From the NCBI RefSeq assembly GCF_002734285.1, contig NZ_NSEA01000002.1, forward strand, positions 62,001 through 126,000: a stretch of DNA of 64,000 bases, in the 5' to 3' direction. A model generated the notes under the pieces. That model saw only the letters and a list, made by a program, of their open reading frames with translations, made no database searches and was not told the origin of the DNA. Source of the stretch: Fredinandcohnia onubensis (lineage in GTDB: Bacteria > Bacillota > Bacilli > Bacillales > Bacillaceae_L). Shown one piece after another: positions 50,818 to 60,511 of this stretch (within the stretch, counting starts at the first letter, position 1; every line of letters begins with the position of its first letter). The translations under genes were made by a program, and so were the position numbers.

Positions 50818-52080
50818 CTAACTTTTTTGAAGTTTCCTGGTTATTCTTGCAAGTCGTTTTTGAAATTCATTTTCAATCTTTTCATTTTTTGTCTTATTAC
50901 CTGGATCCTTGATTTCTTTCCATTTCACATATCCACTATTTGCAAAATCCAATGCGATATTATAATCCCTCAAGTAATGTTCATAATATTTCGCCAACTC
51001 TACACTAGCTAGAACAGAATCATGCTCTGCCCCATTTTCATGTACCTCACCAAATAGCTTTATTGCCTCTTCATGTTTTTTTTCCTTTTTAGATAAAAAC
51101 GCTAACGCAAGCTTTGCCTTCATTTCTTTCTCTGAGTCCACATCAACAACCTGCTTATATAGTTCCTGAGCCTTGGAGGTTTCCCCAAGTGCCTCTAACC
51201 ATCTCGCAACTTCGTATTTATCGGCCGTATATTTATTCTTTTCGTCAAGCATAACAGCACCAGATAAGTGAATATAAAGGGTTAGTAGCGATAGAATATC
51301 GATTTCATTATGGCGCATCACTCCAAAAATTCCATCTGGTACTTGATTTTCGACAAAATCAAAATAAAGAATCGGTGCTAAATAACCTGGTACGTCCCCA
51401 TCACGCTGAATTTCAAGAATTTCTTTTTCGACATTTGAAAGTCTTACAGATTCGAGTTTGTTCTTCCATAATCTTCTTGCAGCATGGTACAAATCAAAAT
51501 GCCCAAATTCTGGAAGTTTGGGTAGGGCATCTCGAATTAATGTATGCCTTGTTTTCACCTGTGGCCAATCGAATGATTTTCCGTTATATGTCACAAGGGT
51601 TGTGTAGTCAACACTTGAAAGAAAACTTTGGTAAAGAGCAACCTCGCTACCCGGATTCGGTAAAAAATGCTGGGTGAGAACAACGCGATCTTTCTGAACT
51701 CTTGCGTGTCCTAATAAAAAGATAGTGTTCCCAGTCCCCCCACCTAATCCTGTTGTTTCAGTGTCAAAGAAAAACAAATCAGAAACTTGATGTCCTTTTG
51801 CAGACAGAGGATGGTTCAATACAGAATTATTCCACAGCTCAATTACATCGTTTAATTTAGTAAAAGAATACAAGCCATGCTGAAAATCCAGTGGATACTC
51901 AACTTTACGAACCATACAATAGGTACCATCAAAATAAAAAGGTTCCGCTCCAAACTCTTTCCACTTATCTAAATAAGGAATTTCCTCCAAATGAACAGAC
52001 GGCTCTACTGGCTTTTGTTTAACCCCTTCTTCTTTGACAATATGATTTTTTAATCGATTTAATTTCCTTTTAATCGACAT
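50818..52080 (-). CDS. yprB: MrfB, 3'-5' exonuclease of mitomycin lesion repair
   Basis: 420-residue protein with an RNase H-like exonuclease domain (L-F-F-F-D-T-E-T-T-G-L-G-G-G near residue 105, Y-N-G-K-S-F-D near 180, and the late acidic block N-E-I-D-I-L-S-L) and a C-terminal TPR-like helical part. In B. subtilis YprB (MrfB) acts with the helicase MrfA in UvrA-independent removal of mitomycin adducts. Start ATG at 52080 after AAAGGGGA, 13 bases downstream of yprA. Confidence 0.88.
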   Translation of the reverse strand: MSIKRKLNRLKNHIVKEEGVKQKPVEPSVHLEEIPYLDKWKEFGAEPFYFDGTYCMVRKVEYPLDFQHGLYSFTKLNDVIELWNNSVLNHPLSAKGHQVSDLFFFDTETTGLGGGTGNTIFLLGHARVQKDRVVLTQHFLPNPGSEVALYQSFLSSVDYTTLVTYNGKSFDWPQVKTRHTLIRDALPKLPEFGHFDLYHAARRLWKNKLESVRLSNVEKEILEIQRDGDVPGYLAPILYFDFVENQVPDGIFGVMRHNEIDILSLLTLYIHLSGAVMLDEKNKYTADKYEVARWLEALGETSKAQELYKQVVDVDSEKEMKAKLALAFLSKKEKKHEEAIKLFGEVHENGAEHDSVLASVELAKYYEHYLRDYNIALDFANSGYVKWKEIKDPGNKTKNEKIENEFQKRLARITRKLQKS

Positions 52081-52093
52081 AATCGAGTCCCCT

Positions 52094-54376
52094 TTAATGT
52101 TTTGAACCTTGTTTTAACTTTGTAATTAATGTAAGTGCATCACCTTTTGCTCGTTCATTTAGCACATCCGTACCAATACAAGAAGGACAGCCTGATTCAC
52201 ATGAACATCTACCAATTAATTCTTCAGATTGATTGAGGAGGTTTTCCATAACCTCATAAACTTTTTCACTCAAGCCAATTCCGCCTGGATATCTGTCATA
52301 TAAAAAGATTGTCGGCTGCTCATTGTGAACAGCTTTCACTTGAGGAACAACATGTAAGTCTGATGGGTCACACATGGTCATTAATGGGGCAACATGTCTT
52401 AAGACATTGGCGACACCAACTAATCCTTCTTCGATCCTTTGTTCACTTATCCCCTCAAGCTCTGATTTTTTCAAGCTAATCCATGCTGAAGACGTATGGA
52501 GTTCCTCTTCGGGTAAATGAATCGGTCCAGAACCGATATTTTCATGAGTTTCAAATTTTATCTTCTTAAAAATCGTCGCCATAGCCTGGACGGAAACATC
52601 TCCATATCCGATTTCTACAGATTCCTTCGACCGTTCCTTATCAACCTCTAAAACACGAAGACTTACAGCTAGGTTTGCATCTGTAAAATAATCAACATCT
52701 ACTTCTCTTACAAATGCTTTCTTTTCTTCCCAATCCAGCTTTTCAACCTGGTATTGAACACCTTGATGCAAATAAATAGCTTCATCATGAAGTAATGTCA
52801 TTGCACTAAATCGGTCCATTTCACCAATAACCTTGACAGCAGCTATATCGTTTTGATCAATTATGACAACATTCTCCTGGGAAGCAGAACGAAGGCTAAT
52901 ATTGTGGGCCGGAAATGAATCATTCATCCAATACCATTTCTCACCATTCTGATGAAGAACTCTTTCTTCGGTTAGAAACTCTAGGATATCTTCCAGATCA
53001 AGTTCACCGAATGTATCACCTGCTTTAAACGGCAATTCATAGGCAGCACACTTAATATGGTCAATTAAAATCACAAGATTATTAGGATTAATTCGGGCTG
53101 TTTCAGGATTTCTACTAAAAAAGTATTCTGGGTTTTGAATCATGTATTGGTCCAGAGGATTGGAGCTAGCCACCATAAATATTACCGCTTCTCCTTGTCG
53201 ACGACCAGCACGACCTGCTTGTTGCCACGCACTCGCGATTGTTCCAGGGTAGCCTGTCATAATACAAACTTGAAGCTGTCCAATATCCACACCTAATTCG
53301 AGCGCATTTGTACTGATAACTCCGTAGATATCACCATTACGAAGACCTTGTTCAATTTCACGCCGTTGCTTCGGTAAATAGCCTCCACGATAGCCACGGA
53401 TCGCTTTTGGTCCAAGCTTATGTTTAACTAGTTCCTGTAAATACGTTAGGATAATTTCTACCCTCACCCTGCTTCGTGCAAAAACGATGGTTTGAATTTT
53501 ATTTTGTAAAAATTCACTGGCTAATTTTCGCACCTCAAGTGTCGCACTTCTCCGTATATTGAGTGGCTTATTGACAATTGGTGGGTTGTAAAAAACAAAA
53601 TGCTTTCTTCCAGTTGGGGCACCATTGTTTTCTATTAACTCCATTTGGGTACCCGTCAGATCTTCGGCGAGTTCTTTTGGATTGGCAATAGTCGCTGAAG
53701 TACACATAAAAATTGGACTGCTACCGTAAAATTCACAGATCCGTTTTAACCGTCTGATTACATTAGCAACATGGCTTCCGAAAACTCCACGGTATGTATG
53801 TAGTTCATCAATAACGACATATTTCAGATTTTCGAACAATGAAACCCATTTTGTGTGATGTGGGAGAATCGCAGAATGCAGCATATCCGGATTTGTAATG
53901 ACAATATGACCTGCTTTTCTAACTTTCTGGCGGATATTTGCTGGTGTGTCACCATCATATGTATAACTATTAATTGCAACTCCCATTTCTTCGATAATTT
54001 CATTTAATTCACTTTTTTGGTCCTGTGCTAAAGCTTTAGTAGGAAACAAATAAAGTGCACGTGCCTGATCGTTTTCAACAATCGATTGTAATACAGGAAG
54101 ATTATAACAAAGTGTTTTTCCTGATGCTGTAGGAGTTACGGCGACAAAACTTCCACCTTTTCGTGTTATATCAAAGGCAGAATGTTGATGGGTATATAGC
54201 TGATGTATGCCTCTTTTGTCCAATGCTTCTCGTAATCTATTATCTATGGCTCTCGGCATGTCCATTGTTTTAGCGGACGTAGCCTCAATAGTATGCCAGT
54301 GTACAATATTTTTCGCGTATTGCGGGTTTTCTTTTATTAGATCTATTATTTCATGGATATTTTTTCGAAACTTCAT
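52094..54376 (-). CDS. yprA: MrfA, DEAD/DEAH-box helicase
   Basis: 760-residue superfamily 2 helicase. Seen: P-T-A-S-G-K-T-L-C-Y near residue 75 (Walker A), V-I-D-E-L-H-T-Y-R-G near 195, S-A-T-I-A-N near 233, Q-A-G-R-A-G-R-R near 395 (motif VI), the MrfA-specific domain, and C-terminal C-S-C-E-S-G-C-P-S-C zinc knuckles near 735. Start ATG at 54376, behind GAGGTGATTG. Works with MrfB, encoded next on the same strand. Confidence 0.92.
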   Translation of the reverse strand: MKFRKNIHEIIDLIKENPQYAKNIVHWHTIEATSAKTMDMPRAIDNRLREALDKRGIHQLYTHQHSAFDITRKGGSFVAVTPTASGKTLCYNLPVLQSIVENDQARALYLFPTKALAQDQKSELNEIIEEMGVAINSYTYDGDTPANIRQKVRKAGHIVITNPDMLHSAILPHHTKWVSLFENLKYVVIDELHTYRGVFGSHVANVIRRLKRICEFYGSSPIFMCTSATIANPKELAEDLTGTQMELIENNGAPTGRKHFVFYNPPIVNKPLNIRRSATLEVRKLASEFLQNKIQTIVFARSRVRVEIILTYLQELVKHKLGPKAIRGYRGGYLPKQRREIEQGLRNGDIYGVISTNALELGVDIGQLQVCIMTGYPGTIASAWQQAGRAGRRQGEAVIFMVASSNPLDQYMIQNPEYFFSRNPETARINPNNLVILIDHIKCAAYELPFKAGDTFGELDLEDILEFLTEERVLHQNGEKWYWMNDSFPAHNISLRSASQENVVIIDQNDIAAVKVIGEMDRFSAMTLLHDEAIYLHQGVQYQVEKLDWEEKKAFVREVDVDYFTDANLAVSLRVLEVDKERSKESVEIGYGDVSVQAMATIFKKIKFETHENIGSGPIHLPEEELHTSSAWISLKKSELEGISEQRIEEGLVGVANVLRHVAPLMTMCDPSDLHVVPQVKAVHNEQPTIFLYDRYPGGIGLSEKVYEVMENLLNQSEELIGRCSCESGCPSCIGTDVLNERAKGDALTLITKLKQGSKH

Positions 54377-54465
54377 AATCAATCACCTCAGGGATATCTA
54401 TCTCCTATTGTACAGAATAAACGTTCGTTTTTGAAGTTATTCCTACTGGTATATTTAAGCATACA

Positions 54466-54493
54466 AAAAAGCACACCTAAATTGGCGTGCTCT
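54466..54493 (-). terminator. Terminator of the SelO gene
   Basis: Minus-strand GAGCAC-CC / GG-GTGCTTTTTT hairpin after the stop. Confidence 0.75.
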
Positions 54494-54498
54494 TTAAA

Positions 54499-55965
54499 TC
54501 AAGTTCCACAAAATGTTTGATATGACCTGTTTGTTGGCTCAGGTGGTTTTGCGTATTCAGCTTGGTCCGGGGAGTGCGCAAAAGGATTTTTTAATACCTT
54601 TAACAGTTTACCCATGACATTATAATCACCTTCTGCAGCTGCTTCCAACGCTTCTTCAACACGGTGGTTTCTTGGTATGATAGCAGGATTCGATGTTTTC
54701 ATTAATTCTTTTATTTCAACCTCTGATTTCTCTTGTCTAGACTGTCTTTCCTTCCATTTATGCTGCCAGCTTTTAAATTTCGCTGTGTTACATATCTCAA
54801 TGCTATCAAGCTTATCGAAGGTTAACGCTACAAATGTATTCGTGTAATCTAGTTGGTTTGAATTCATCAGTTCCAATAGGTTTTCAATAAGACTCTTATC
54901 TTCCGCCTCTTCATTGAACAAGCCAAGCTTTGCTCTCATCCCGTTTAACCAATTTTCTTCATAAATCCCGATGTATTTTGACATTTCATCCTGCGCTAAT
55001 TGAAGTGCCTTTTCTTCATTTTCATCTAATATAGGCAATAAGCTTTCTGCAAATCTGGCTAAATTCCAGCCACCGATATATGGCTGTTTACCATATGCAT
55101 AACGACCGCCCGTGTCGATTGAACTAAAAACAGTGGCTGGATCATAGGTATCCATAAATGCACATGGTCCATAATCGATGCTTTCCCCACTTATCGTCAT
55201 ATTATCAGTGTTCATAACCCCATGGATAAAACCGACCAATTGCCATTTTGAAATCAAAGCAGCTTGGCGATTAATCATCTCTCGTAGTAAAGCAAGGTAC
55301 CGGTCTTCCTCATCTTTAATCTCAGGATAATGTCGTTCTATCGTATAATCTGCTAACAATCTCAGTTCTTCGATTTTCCCAAGTCCTGCAATAAATTGAA
55401 ACGTACCAACACGAATATGACTTGAGGCAACGCGTGTAAGAATCGCACCAGGTAGAACTGTCTCTCGATAAACCGGTTCTCCTGTCGTAACTACAGCTAA
55501 GCTTCGGGTAGTGGGAATCCCTAATCCATGCATTGCTTCACTTATAATATATTCACGAAGCATTGGCCCAATTGCAGCCCGACCATCACCACCGCGTGAA
55601 TAAGGTGTACGACCTGCACCTTTTAACTGAATATCAAATCGTTTTCCATCTGGAGTCATCTGTTCACCGAGCAACACCGCACGGCCATCACCAAGCATTG
55701 TAAAATGACCAAATTGATGACCAGCATAGCTTTGCGCAATAGGCTCAGCCCCCTCGGGAATCTTATTCCCAGCAAAGACCTCTACCCCTTCTTTCTGCAA
55801 AGTATTTACATCTAACCCAAGGAAGTCGGCTAAATTCTTATTTAAGTTCACTAGTTCTGGTTCACGTACAGGAGTAGGATCTGTTTTTGAATACAATTCC
55901 TTTGGTAAACGTACATAACTATTGTCAAAATTCCAACCCATTTTATTTTTTGTAATCTTGAACAC
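54499..55965 (-). CDS. selO: SelO/YdiU family protein adenylyltransferase
   Basis: About 485-residue pseudokinase-like enzyme that attaches AMP to proteins. Seen: [14 protein letters not shown] near residue 77, [17 protein letters not shown] near 115, and M-N-T-D-N-M-T-I near 252, the metal-binding loop; a C-terminal N-P/A-I-I-P-R-N-H block near 432. The start is unclear: GTG at 55965 touches the ribosome site AAAGGGG; the ATT three codons later has the ideal eight-base spacing and begins I-T-K-N-K, close to the M-T-K-N start I remember in B. cereus homologues; an ATG stands at 55944 without a site. Confidence 0.9.
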   Translation of the reverse strand: MFKITKNKMGWNFDNSYVRLPKELYSKTDPTPVREPELVNLNKNLADFLGLDVNTLQKEGVEVFAGNKIPEGAEPIAQSYAGHQFGHFTMLGDGRAVLLGEQMTPDGKRFDIQLKGAGRTPYSRGGDGRAAIGPMLREYIISEAMHGLGIPTTRSLAVVTTGEPVYRETVLPGAILTRVASSHIRVGTFQFIAGLGKIEELRLLADYTIERHYPEIKDEEDRYLALLREMINRQAALISKWQLVGFIHGVMNTDNMTISGESIDYGPCAFMDTYDPATVFSSIDTGGRYAYGKQPYIGGWNLARFAESLLPILDENEEKALQLAQDEMSKYIGIYEENWLNGMRAKLGLFNEEAEDKSLIENLLELMNSNQLDYTNTFVALTFDKLDSIEICNTAKFKSWQHKWKERQSRQEKSEVEIKELMKTSNPAIIPRNHRVEEALEAAAEGDYNVMGKLLKVLKNPFAHSPDQAEYAKPPEPTNRSYQTFCGT

Positions 55966-55981
55966 CCCTTTGTATTTTTTA

Positions 55982-56854
55982 TTAATGCATCCTTAAGTAA
56001 TACCAAAGAAAATTTGTGAAAGTATTTACTTCATGTTCAATATCTGTTTGTACGAAAGACAGTTGAAATGGTTTTATCAATGGCTGAAGCACACTTTTTC
56101 GAATTCGTTCCCGCTTTAATTCTGACACAATCGCACTATATAAATCTCGCTGGTCTGTTGAAAAAATTACGTCCTTCTCTATATTCTTTGCTAAATCCAA
56201 AAGTTCCTGTAAGTTTAGTACCTTTCGATCAATTCTCGCTTGTAAAAAATCAAGAGACGACGAGTCAAGCAAAGTACTACCACTTTTGACCATAATTGGG
56301 ATTATTGCCTCCAAATAGGTTAACAGCACCTCTACCGTCTCTGGCATTGGTTGCGTACTATTCGTCATCTTCATTGTAAATGAGATGTAATGCATCATCC
56401 CATAAAAAAGAATCGAAAGTTCAAACCCATATTGACTTATTTCATCCCCATACACATCAACAAATCGTCCTGCTAGCCATTCCAACTCATGAATCCGATG
56501 ATGCATCACAAGTTTTTTCAGTTCTACTTCATTTGAGTTTAAAATCGCCTCAAAAATGGTATTCAGGTTACGCTCTCTATTTAATTTGGTTAGTATCGAA
56601 ATTTGTTCAACTAAAACACTACGGTCAGTTTCATCTTTCCCAACCTGCAATTCCATACGAATTTGGCTGGCATCATAACGCAATCCTTCTAATATTTCAG
56701 CAATACAGTCATTTTTATTCGAGAAATAATTATAAAATGTACCTTTTGAAATATTGGCTTGTTCAATGATATCTTGTATCGATGTTTGTTGAAATCCTTT
56801 CTCTACAAATAATTTCAAAGCAACGTCAGCCACTTTTCTCCTACGTTTATTCAT
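55982..56854 (-). CDS. TetR family regulator of the adjacent MFS gene
   Basis: 290-residue regulator, long for TetR. Seen: N-terminal [13 protein letters not shown], then Q-Q-T-S-I-Q-D-I-I and [15 protein letters not shown] (helix-turn-helix), followed by a long helical ligand domain. Start ATG at 56854, behind GGAGGATG; the frame continues further without a site. Divergent from the MFS gene at 57008, with a palindrome between: the usual arrangement of an efflux pump and its repressor. Confidence 0.9.
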   Translation of the reverse strand: MNKRRRKVADVALKLFVEKGFQQTSIQDIIEQANISKGTFYNYFSNKNDCIAEILEGLRYDASQIRMELQVGKDETDRSVLVEQISILTKLNRERNLNTIFEAILNSNEVELKKLVMHHRIHELEWLAGRFVDVYGDEISQYGFELSILFYGMMHYISFTMKMTNSTQPMPETVEVLLTYLEAIIPIMVKSGSTLLDSSSLDFLQARIDRKVLNLQELLDLAKNIEKDVIFSTDQRDLYSAIVSELKRERIRKSVLQPLIKPFQLSFVQTDIEHEVNTFTNFLWYYLRMH

Positions 56855-56917
56855 ACATCCTCCAACCGTTTCCTGTATATTCCAAGTAAACATTTTATTT
56901 ACTACTACTAGCATATT

Positions 56918-56932
56918 ATACCTTAAGTATAA
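56918..56932. promoter_or_regulatory. Candidate TetR operator
   Basis: TATAC-CTTAA-GTATA palindrome between the divergent TetR and MFS genes. Confidence 0.5.
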
Positions 56933-57007
56933 ATATATTGCATAAATTGAACTGATGGTATAAAATCATCAAGTAAATATTTTACGAACGGATCGAGGGG
57001 AAGATGA

Positions 57008-58513
57008 ATGGAGACTACTTTACAACAAAAAAAACCACCATATTTAATGTTAGCTGTATTATTTATTGGGGCTTTTGTTTCTTTTTTAAATAATTCATTA
57101 TTAAATGTTGCATTACCATCCATTATGATTGATTTAAATATCGAAAATTATTCTACTGTACAATGGCTTGCAACTGGATATATGTTGGTTAGCGGTGTTT
57201 TAATTCCTGCTTCAGCATATTTAATCACACGTTTTTCAAACCGTAGCTTATTTATTACATCAATGGTTATTTTCGCACTTGGTACGGCTATGGCAGCATT
57301 TGCACCTAATTTTGGAGTATTACTTGCTGGTCGTATGGTTCAAGCAGCTGGATCTTCAGTTATGGGACCACTGTTAATGAACATCATGCTTGTTAGTTTC
57401 CCAGTTGAAAAACGCGGTACGGCAATGGGCGTTTTTGGATTAGTTATGATAACTGCACCTGCAATTGGACCTACCTTATCAGGTTATATTGTAGAGCATT
57501 ACGATTGGCGCGTATTGTTTGAAATGATTTTACCTCTTGCAGTAATCAGCTTAGTCCTTGCTGTTTGGAAATCAAAGAATGTGATGGAAGTAAACAAAAA
57601 TGCAACAATTGACCATTTATCCGTTATTCTATCAACAATCGGTTTTGGAGGATTATTATATGGATTCAGCTCCGCAAGCAACGACGGATGGAGCGATACC
57701 CTTGTTCTTTCATCATTAATTATTGGTGGCTTAGCACTTATTATCTTTATTTTACGCCAATTAAAAATAGATGAACCTATTCTTGATTTACGAGCTTATA
57801 AATATCCAATGTTTGCACTTGCTTCAATCATCTCCATTGTAAACGCGGTAGCGATGTTCTCAGGGATGATTTTGACACCAGCATATGTACAAAGTGTTCG
57901 TGGAATTTCTCCATTTGAATCTGGTTTAATGATGTTACCCGGAGCAATCGTTATGGGAATTATGTCCCCGATTACAGGAAAATTATTTGACAAGTTCGGA
58001 CCACGTCTTCTTTCAATATGTGGGTTAGTAATTACAGCAGTTTCAACCTATTTATTATCACAATTGCAAATTGATTCTTCATACACCTATATCATCACAA
58101 CATACACTCTTCGTATGCTTGGAATGTCAATGGTCATGATGCCGATTATGACCAATGGATTAAATCAACTGCCTGCACGTTTTTACCCACACGGAACAGC
58201 TATCAACAATACAGCCCAGCAGGTATCTGGTTCTATTGGAACAGCCGTATTGGTAACTGTAATGAATAGCGTGGCCAAGTCTGAAGGCGAAAATCTCATA
58301 GCAAATGTAGATCCAACTACATTAACTGAAAGCACTCAAGCTTTAATTGGTCAACAAGCATTACTTGCAGGAATTAATTATTCCTTCCTAGTAGCGTTGG
58401 GTATTAATATAGTTGCTTTAATCTTAGCATTGTTTATTAAACGAGTAGATGTTAGCAACAAGGCCGTTCATGGGTCTGAGATTGCAAAACCAGTTAAAGC
58501 CGCTACAAATTAA
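57008..58513 (+). CDS. DHA2-family (EmrB/QacA) multidrug MFS exporter
   Basis: 501-residue transporter with 14 predicted helices. Seen: early L-N-V-A-L-P-S-I-M-I-D-L, motif A-like L-I-T-R-F-S-N-R-S near residue 78, Q-A-A-G-S-S-V-M-G-P near 115 (motif C precursor), P-A-I-G-P-T-L-S-G near 155, and a C-terminal basic tail. ATG at 57008, after GAGGGGAAG. Probably exports toxic hydrophobic compounds in exchange for protons; the divergent TetR gene suggests substrate-induced expression. Confidence 0.9.
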   Translation: METTLQQKKPPYLMLAVLFIGAFVSFLNNSLLNVALPSIMIDLNIENYSTVQWLATGYMLVSGVLIPASAYLITRFSNRSLFITSMVIFALGTAMAAFAPNFGVLLAGRMVQAAGSSVMGPLLMNIMLVSFPVEKRGTAMGVFGLVMITAPAIGPTLSGYIVEHYDWRVLFEMILPLAVISLVLAVWKSKNVMEVNKNATIDHLSVILSTIGFGGLLYGFSSASNDGWSDTLVLSSLIIGGLALIIFILRQLKIDEPILDLRAYKYPMFALASIISIVNAVAMFSGMILTPAYVQSVRGISPFESGLMMLPGAIVMGIMSPITGKLFDKFGPRLLSICGLVITAVSTYLLSQLQIDSSYTYIITTYTLRMLGMSMVMMPIMTNGLNQLPARFYPHGTAINNTAQQVSGSIGTAVLVTVMNSVAKSEGENLIANVDPTTLTESTQALIGQQALLAGINYSFLVALGINIVALILALFIKRVDVSNKAVHGSEIAKPVKAATN

Positions 58514-58520
58514 TTACTCT

Positions 58521-58547
58521 CCCCTAACATTAGTTAGGGGTTTTTTC
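58521..58547 (+). terminator. MFS terminator
   Basis: CCCCTAAC / GTTAGGGG hairpin followed by TTTTTT. Confidence 0.85.
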
Positions 58548-58570
58548 AATTTCAGTGGATTATTAACGAC

Positions 58571-58603
58571 AAAAAAAACAGACTCTATAATAGAGTCTGT
58601 TTT
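58571..58603 (-). terminator. csp terminator
   Basis: Minus-strand AACAGACTCTA / TAGAGTCTGTT hairpin with a run of T, between the csp stop and the MFS terminator. Confidence 0.85.
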
Positions 58604-58624
58604 GAACGGTTTATGATTGGTTCA

Positions 58625-58825
58625 TTATGCTTTTTGAACATTAGCAGCTTGTGGTCCACGGCTACCTTCTTCGATATCGAACGTAACATCTTGACCTTCT
58701 TCTAACGTTTTGAACCCGTCACCTTGGATTGCTGAAAAATGTACGAATACATCGTCTCCACCTTCAACTTCGATAAATCCAAAGCCTTTTTCACTGTTAA
58801 ACCATTTTACTTTTCCTTGTGCCAT
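58625..58825 (-). CDS. Cold shock protein, second copy
   Basis: 66-residue CspB/CspC-type RNA chaperone: [18 protein letters not shown] (RNP1), V-F-V-H-F (RNP2) and R-G-P-Q-A-A-N-V. It differs from CspD at the start (A-Q versus Q-N) and in the acidic loop D-I-E-E. ATG at 58825 after AGGAGGAAA. The leader upstream has a perfect hairpin. Confidence 0.93.
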   Translation of the reverse strand: MAQGKVKWFNSEKGFGFIEVEGGDDVFVHFSAIQGDGFKTLEEGQDVTFDIEEGSRGPQAANVQKA

Positions 58826-58845
58826 TATTGTTTCCTCCTATGTAA

Positions 58846-58864
58846 TGCAACAAAAGTTGTTGCA
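58846..58864 (-). promoter_or_regulatory. Hairpin in the csp leader
   Basis: Perfect inverted repeat TGCAACAA-CTT-TTGTTGCA located about ten bases before the ribosome site of the csp gene. Leader structures of csp mRNAs influence cold-dependent translation; the role here is inferred. Confidence 0.45.
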
Positions 58865-58956
58865 AGGTAATGCATGAATTATTATGTCCATAGAAAAAAC
58901 ATTTTATAACTAAAAAATTATTTTCTATTTTTTGGTGGAGGAAACAGATAAAATTT

Positions 58957-59163
58957 TTATGCTAAAAAGCTTTTATTATGGTTGTTGACAACCTGTAATA
59001 ATCTTGTATTGGTCTCCATCTCTGCTCCACATAATGGACAAGTTGGTTCTTGTGTGCTCTTAAAATTATCTCGTACCCATCCATTACATTCCTCAGCTGT
59101 GCATTCCCACACCTTTGTTTCCTCAGTAACAATTTCTTCGACTGGTCTTCTTCCAAAAGCCAT
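58957..59163 (-). CDS. ydjO: YdjO-like cold-inducible Cys protein
   Basis: 68-residue protein: V-W-E-C-T-A-E-E-C-N-G-W-V-R-D-N-F near residue 18 and C-P-L-C-G-A-E-M near 42, so two C-x(2-4)-C pairs that would hold zinc. The W-E-C-T ... C-N-G-W pattern is that of B. subtilis YdjO, reported as cold-inducible. ATG at 59163, behind AAAGGAGAT. It lies directly upstream of the csp gene, same strand, in keeping with cold induction. Confidence 0.85.
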   Translation of the reverse strand: MAFGRRPVEEIVTEETKVWECTAEECNGWVRDNFKSTQEPTCPLCGAEMETNTRLLQVVNNHNKSFLA

Positions 59164-59225
59164 TCAAATCATCTCCTTTGTTTTGGTTGGCACGAAACTT
59201 ATTGCAAAGTATTGTTAAAAAAAGA

Positions 59226-59460
59226 AAAGCGCATGGCGCCCGCTTATCGGTGACAAGCATAAGACAAGCGCTGACAGAAGGCGTTTTTTGCCTTCCGAAG
59301 CGATTTACTTAGACCAGAGAGCCGATGGCGCCAGAAGCTAGACAAAAAAAAACTTATTATAAAAAGTGTTCTTTGTGCGCTTATAAACTGGATAGCGCCA
59401 CTACGGCTAACTTTGGCTTTAGGGCTTTTTGTTAACGCGAAGCTTCCTTGAGAAACTCCT
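59226..59460. repeat. Dispersed Bacillaceae-type repeat (GCGC-rich)
   Basis: Opens GAAAAGCGCATGGCGCCCG, then GACAAGCATAAGACAAGCGCTGACAG, GCCTTCCGAAGCGATTTACTTAGACC, GGCGCCAGAAGCTAGACAA; a second part has GGATAGCGCCACTACGGC. This GAAAAGCG...GGAGCTAGACAA pattern recurs widely in Bacillaceae intergenic DNA as I recall. It has no ORF. The gap 59164-59539 otherwise shows nothing. Confidence 0.65.
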
Positions 59461-59539
59461 TATAATAAGCATTACTATTAATTTAACTTAGTTAGTAAAT
59501 ATTATACCACTTTCTACCTATATTTGTAAAACGTGCGTA

Positions 59540-60496
59540 TTAATCATAAAGATGACAGGCTGTGAAATGAGATGGCTTTACTTCCTTCCACTGTGGAACT
59601 TCCGTTGAACATCTTTCCATTGCATATTGACATCTTGTTCGAAACACACAACCAGATGGTGGAGATAATGGACTGGGCACTTCTCCTTCGAGCACAATTC
59701 GTTCACGTTTCACTACCGGATCAGGAATTGGCACAGCGGATAACAAAGCTTTTGTGTATGGATGGAGTGGTTCATCATAAAGGGACTCACTATCCGTAAA
59801 CTCAACCATATTTCCTAAATACATCACAAGAATGCGATCTGAAATATATTTGACCATTGATAAATCATGGGCAATAAATAAATAGGTTAAATCCATTTTT
59901 TCCTGTAAACTCTTTAACAGATTAACTATTTGCGCCTGAATTGATACATCTAATGCTGAAATTGGTTCATCACAAACAATAAATTTTGGATTCAGAGCCA
60001 AGGCCCTGGCAATTCCAATTCGCTGTCTTTGTCCCCCGCTAAACTCATGGGGAAATCGATTAGCATGCTCTGGACGAAGACCTACCAATTCTAAAAGTTC
60101 CTTCACACGTTCTTTTCTTTTTTTACCTCTTGCAAAACCGTGGATATCAAGTGGTTCCGCAATAATATCCTCAATTTTCATTCTTGGATTTAGAGATGCA
60201 TAGGGGTCCTGAAAAATAATTTGAACATCTTTGCGAAGCTCCTTCATTTGTCTTGGATTAAACTTATAAATGTTTTTTCCTTCAAATAGGACTTCTCCTG
60301 CTGTTGGTTCAATTAAACGAATAATCGTTTTTCCTGCTGTTGATTTTCCGCAGCCACTTTCCCCTACTAATCCAACTGTTTCCCCTTTATTTATGATTAA
60401 ATTCAAATCATTAACCGCCTTTAACGGCTTCTTTTGGATCGAGAAGTATTTCTTTACATTTTTTATTTCAAGTAATGCGTTTGATTTCTCAACCAC
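59540..60496 (-). CDS. oppF: Oligopeptide ABC transporter ATP-binding protein OppF
   Basis: 318-residue ABC ATPase. Seen: Walker A G-E-S-G-C-G-K-S-T near residue 43, signature S-G-G-Q-R-Q-R near 154, Walker B I-V-C-D-E-P-I-S-A-L-D near 174, and the C-terminal oligopeptide-binding domain with C-V-F-R-T-R-C and R-C (possible Fe-S type Cys). Start is GTG at 60496 after AGGGAGGAGG. Last gene of the operon. Confidence 0.94.
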   Translation of the reverse strand: MVEKSNALLEIKNVKKYFSIQKKPLKAVNDLNLIINKGETVGLVGESGCGKSTAGKTIIRLIEPTAGEVLFEGKNIYKFNPRQMKELRKDVQIIFQDPYASLNPRMKIEDIIAEPLDIHGFARGKKRKERVKELLELVGLRPEHANRFPHEFSGGQRQRIGIARALALNPKFIVCDEPISALDVSIQAQIVNLLKSLQEKMDLTYLFIAHDLSMVKYISDRILVMYLGNMVEFTDSESLYDEPLHPYTKALLSAVPIPDPVVKRERIVLEGEVPSPLSPPSGCVFRTRCQYAMERCSTEVPQWKEVKPSHFTACHLYD

Positions 60497-60511
60497 TTTC
60501 TTACCTCCTCC

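Noticed and set aside
56380-56769. 129-codon ORF antisense to the TetR gene
   Set aside because: Shadow frame; the TetR helix-turn-helix lies on the other strand.
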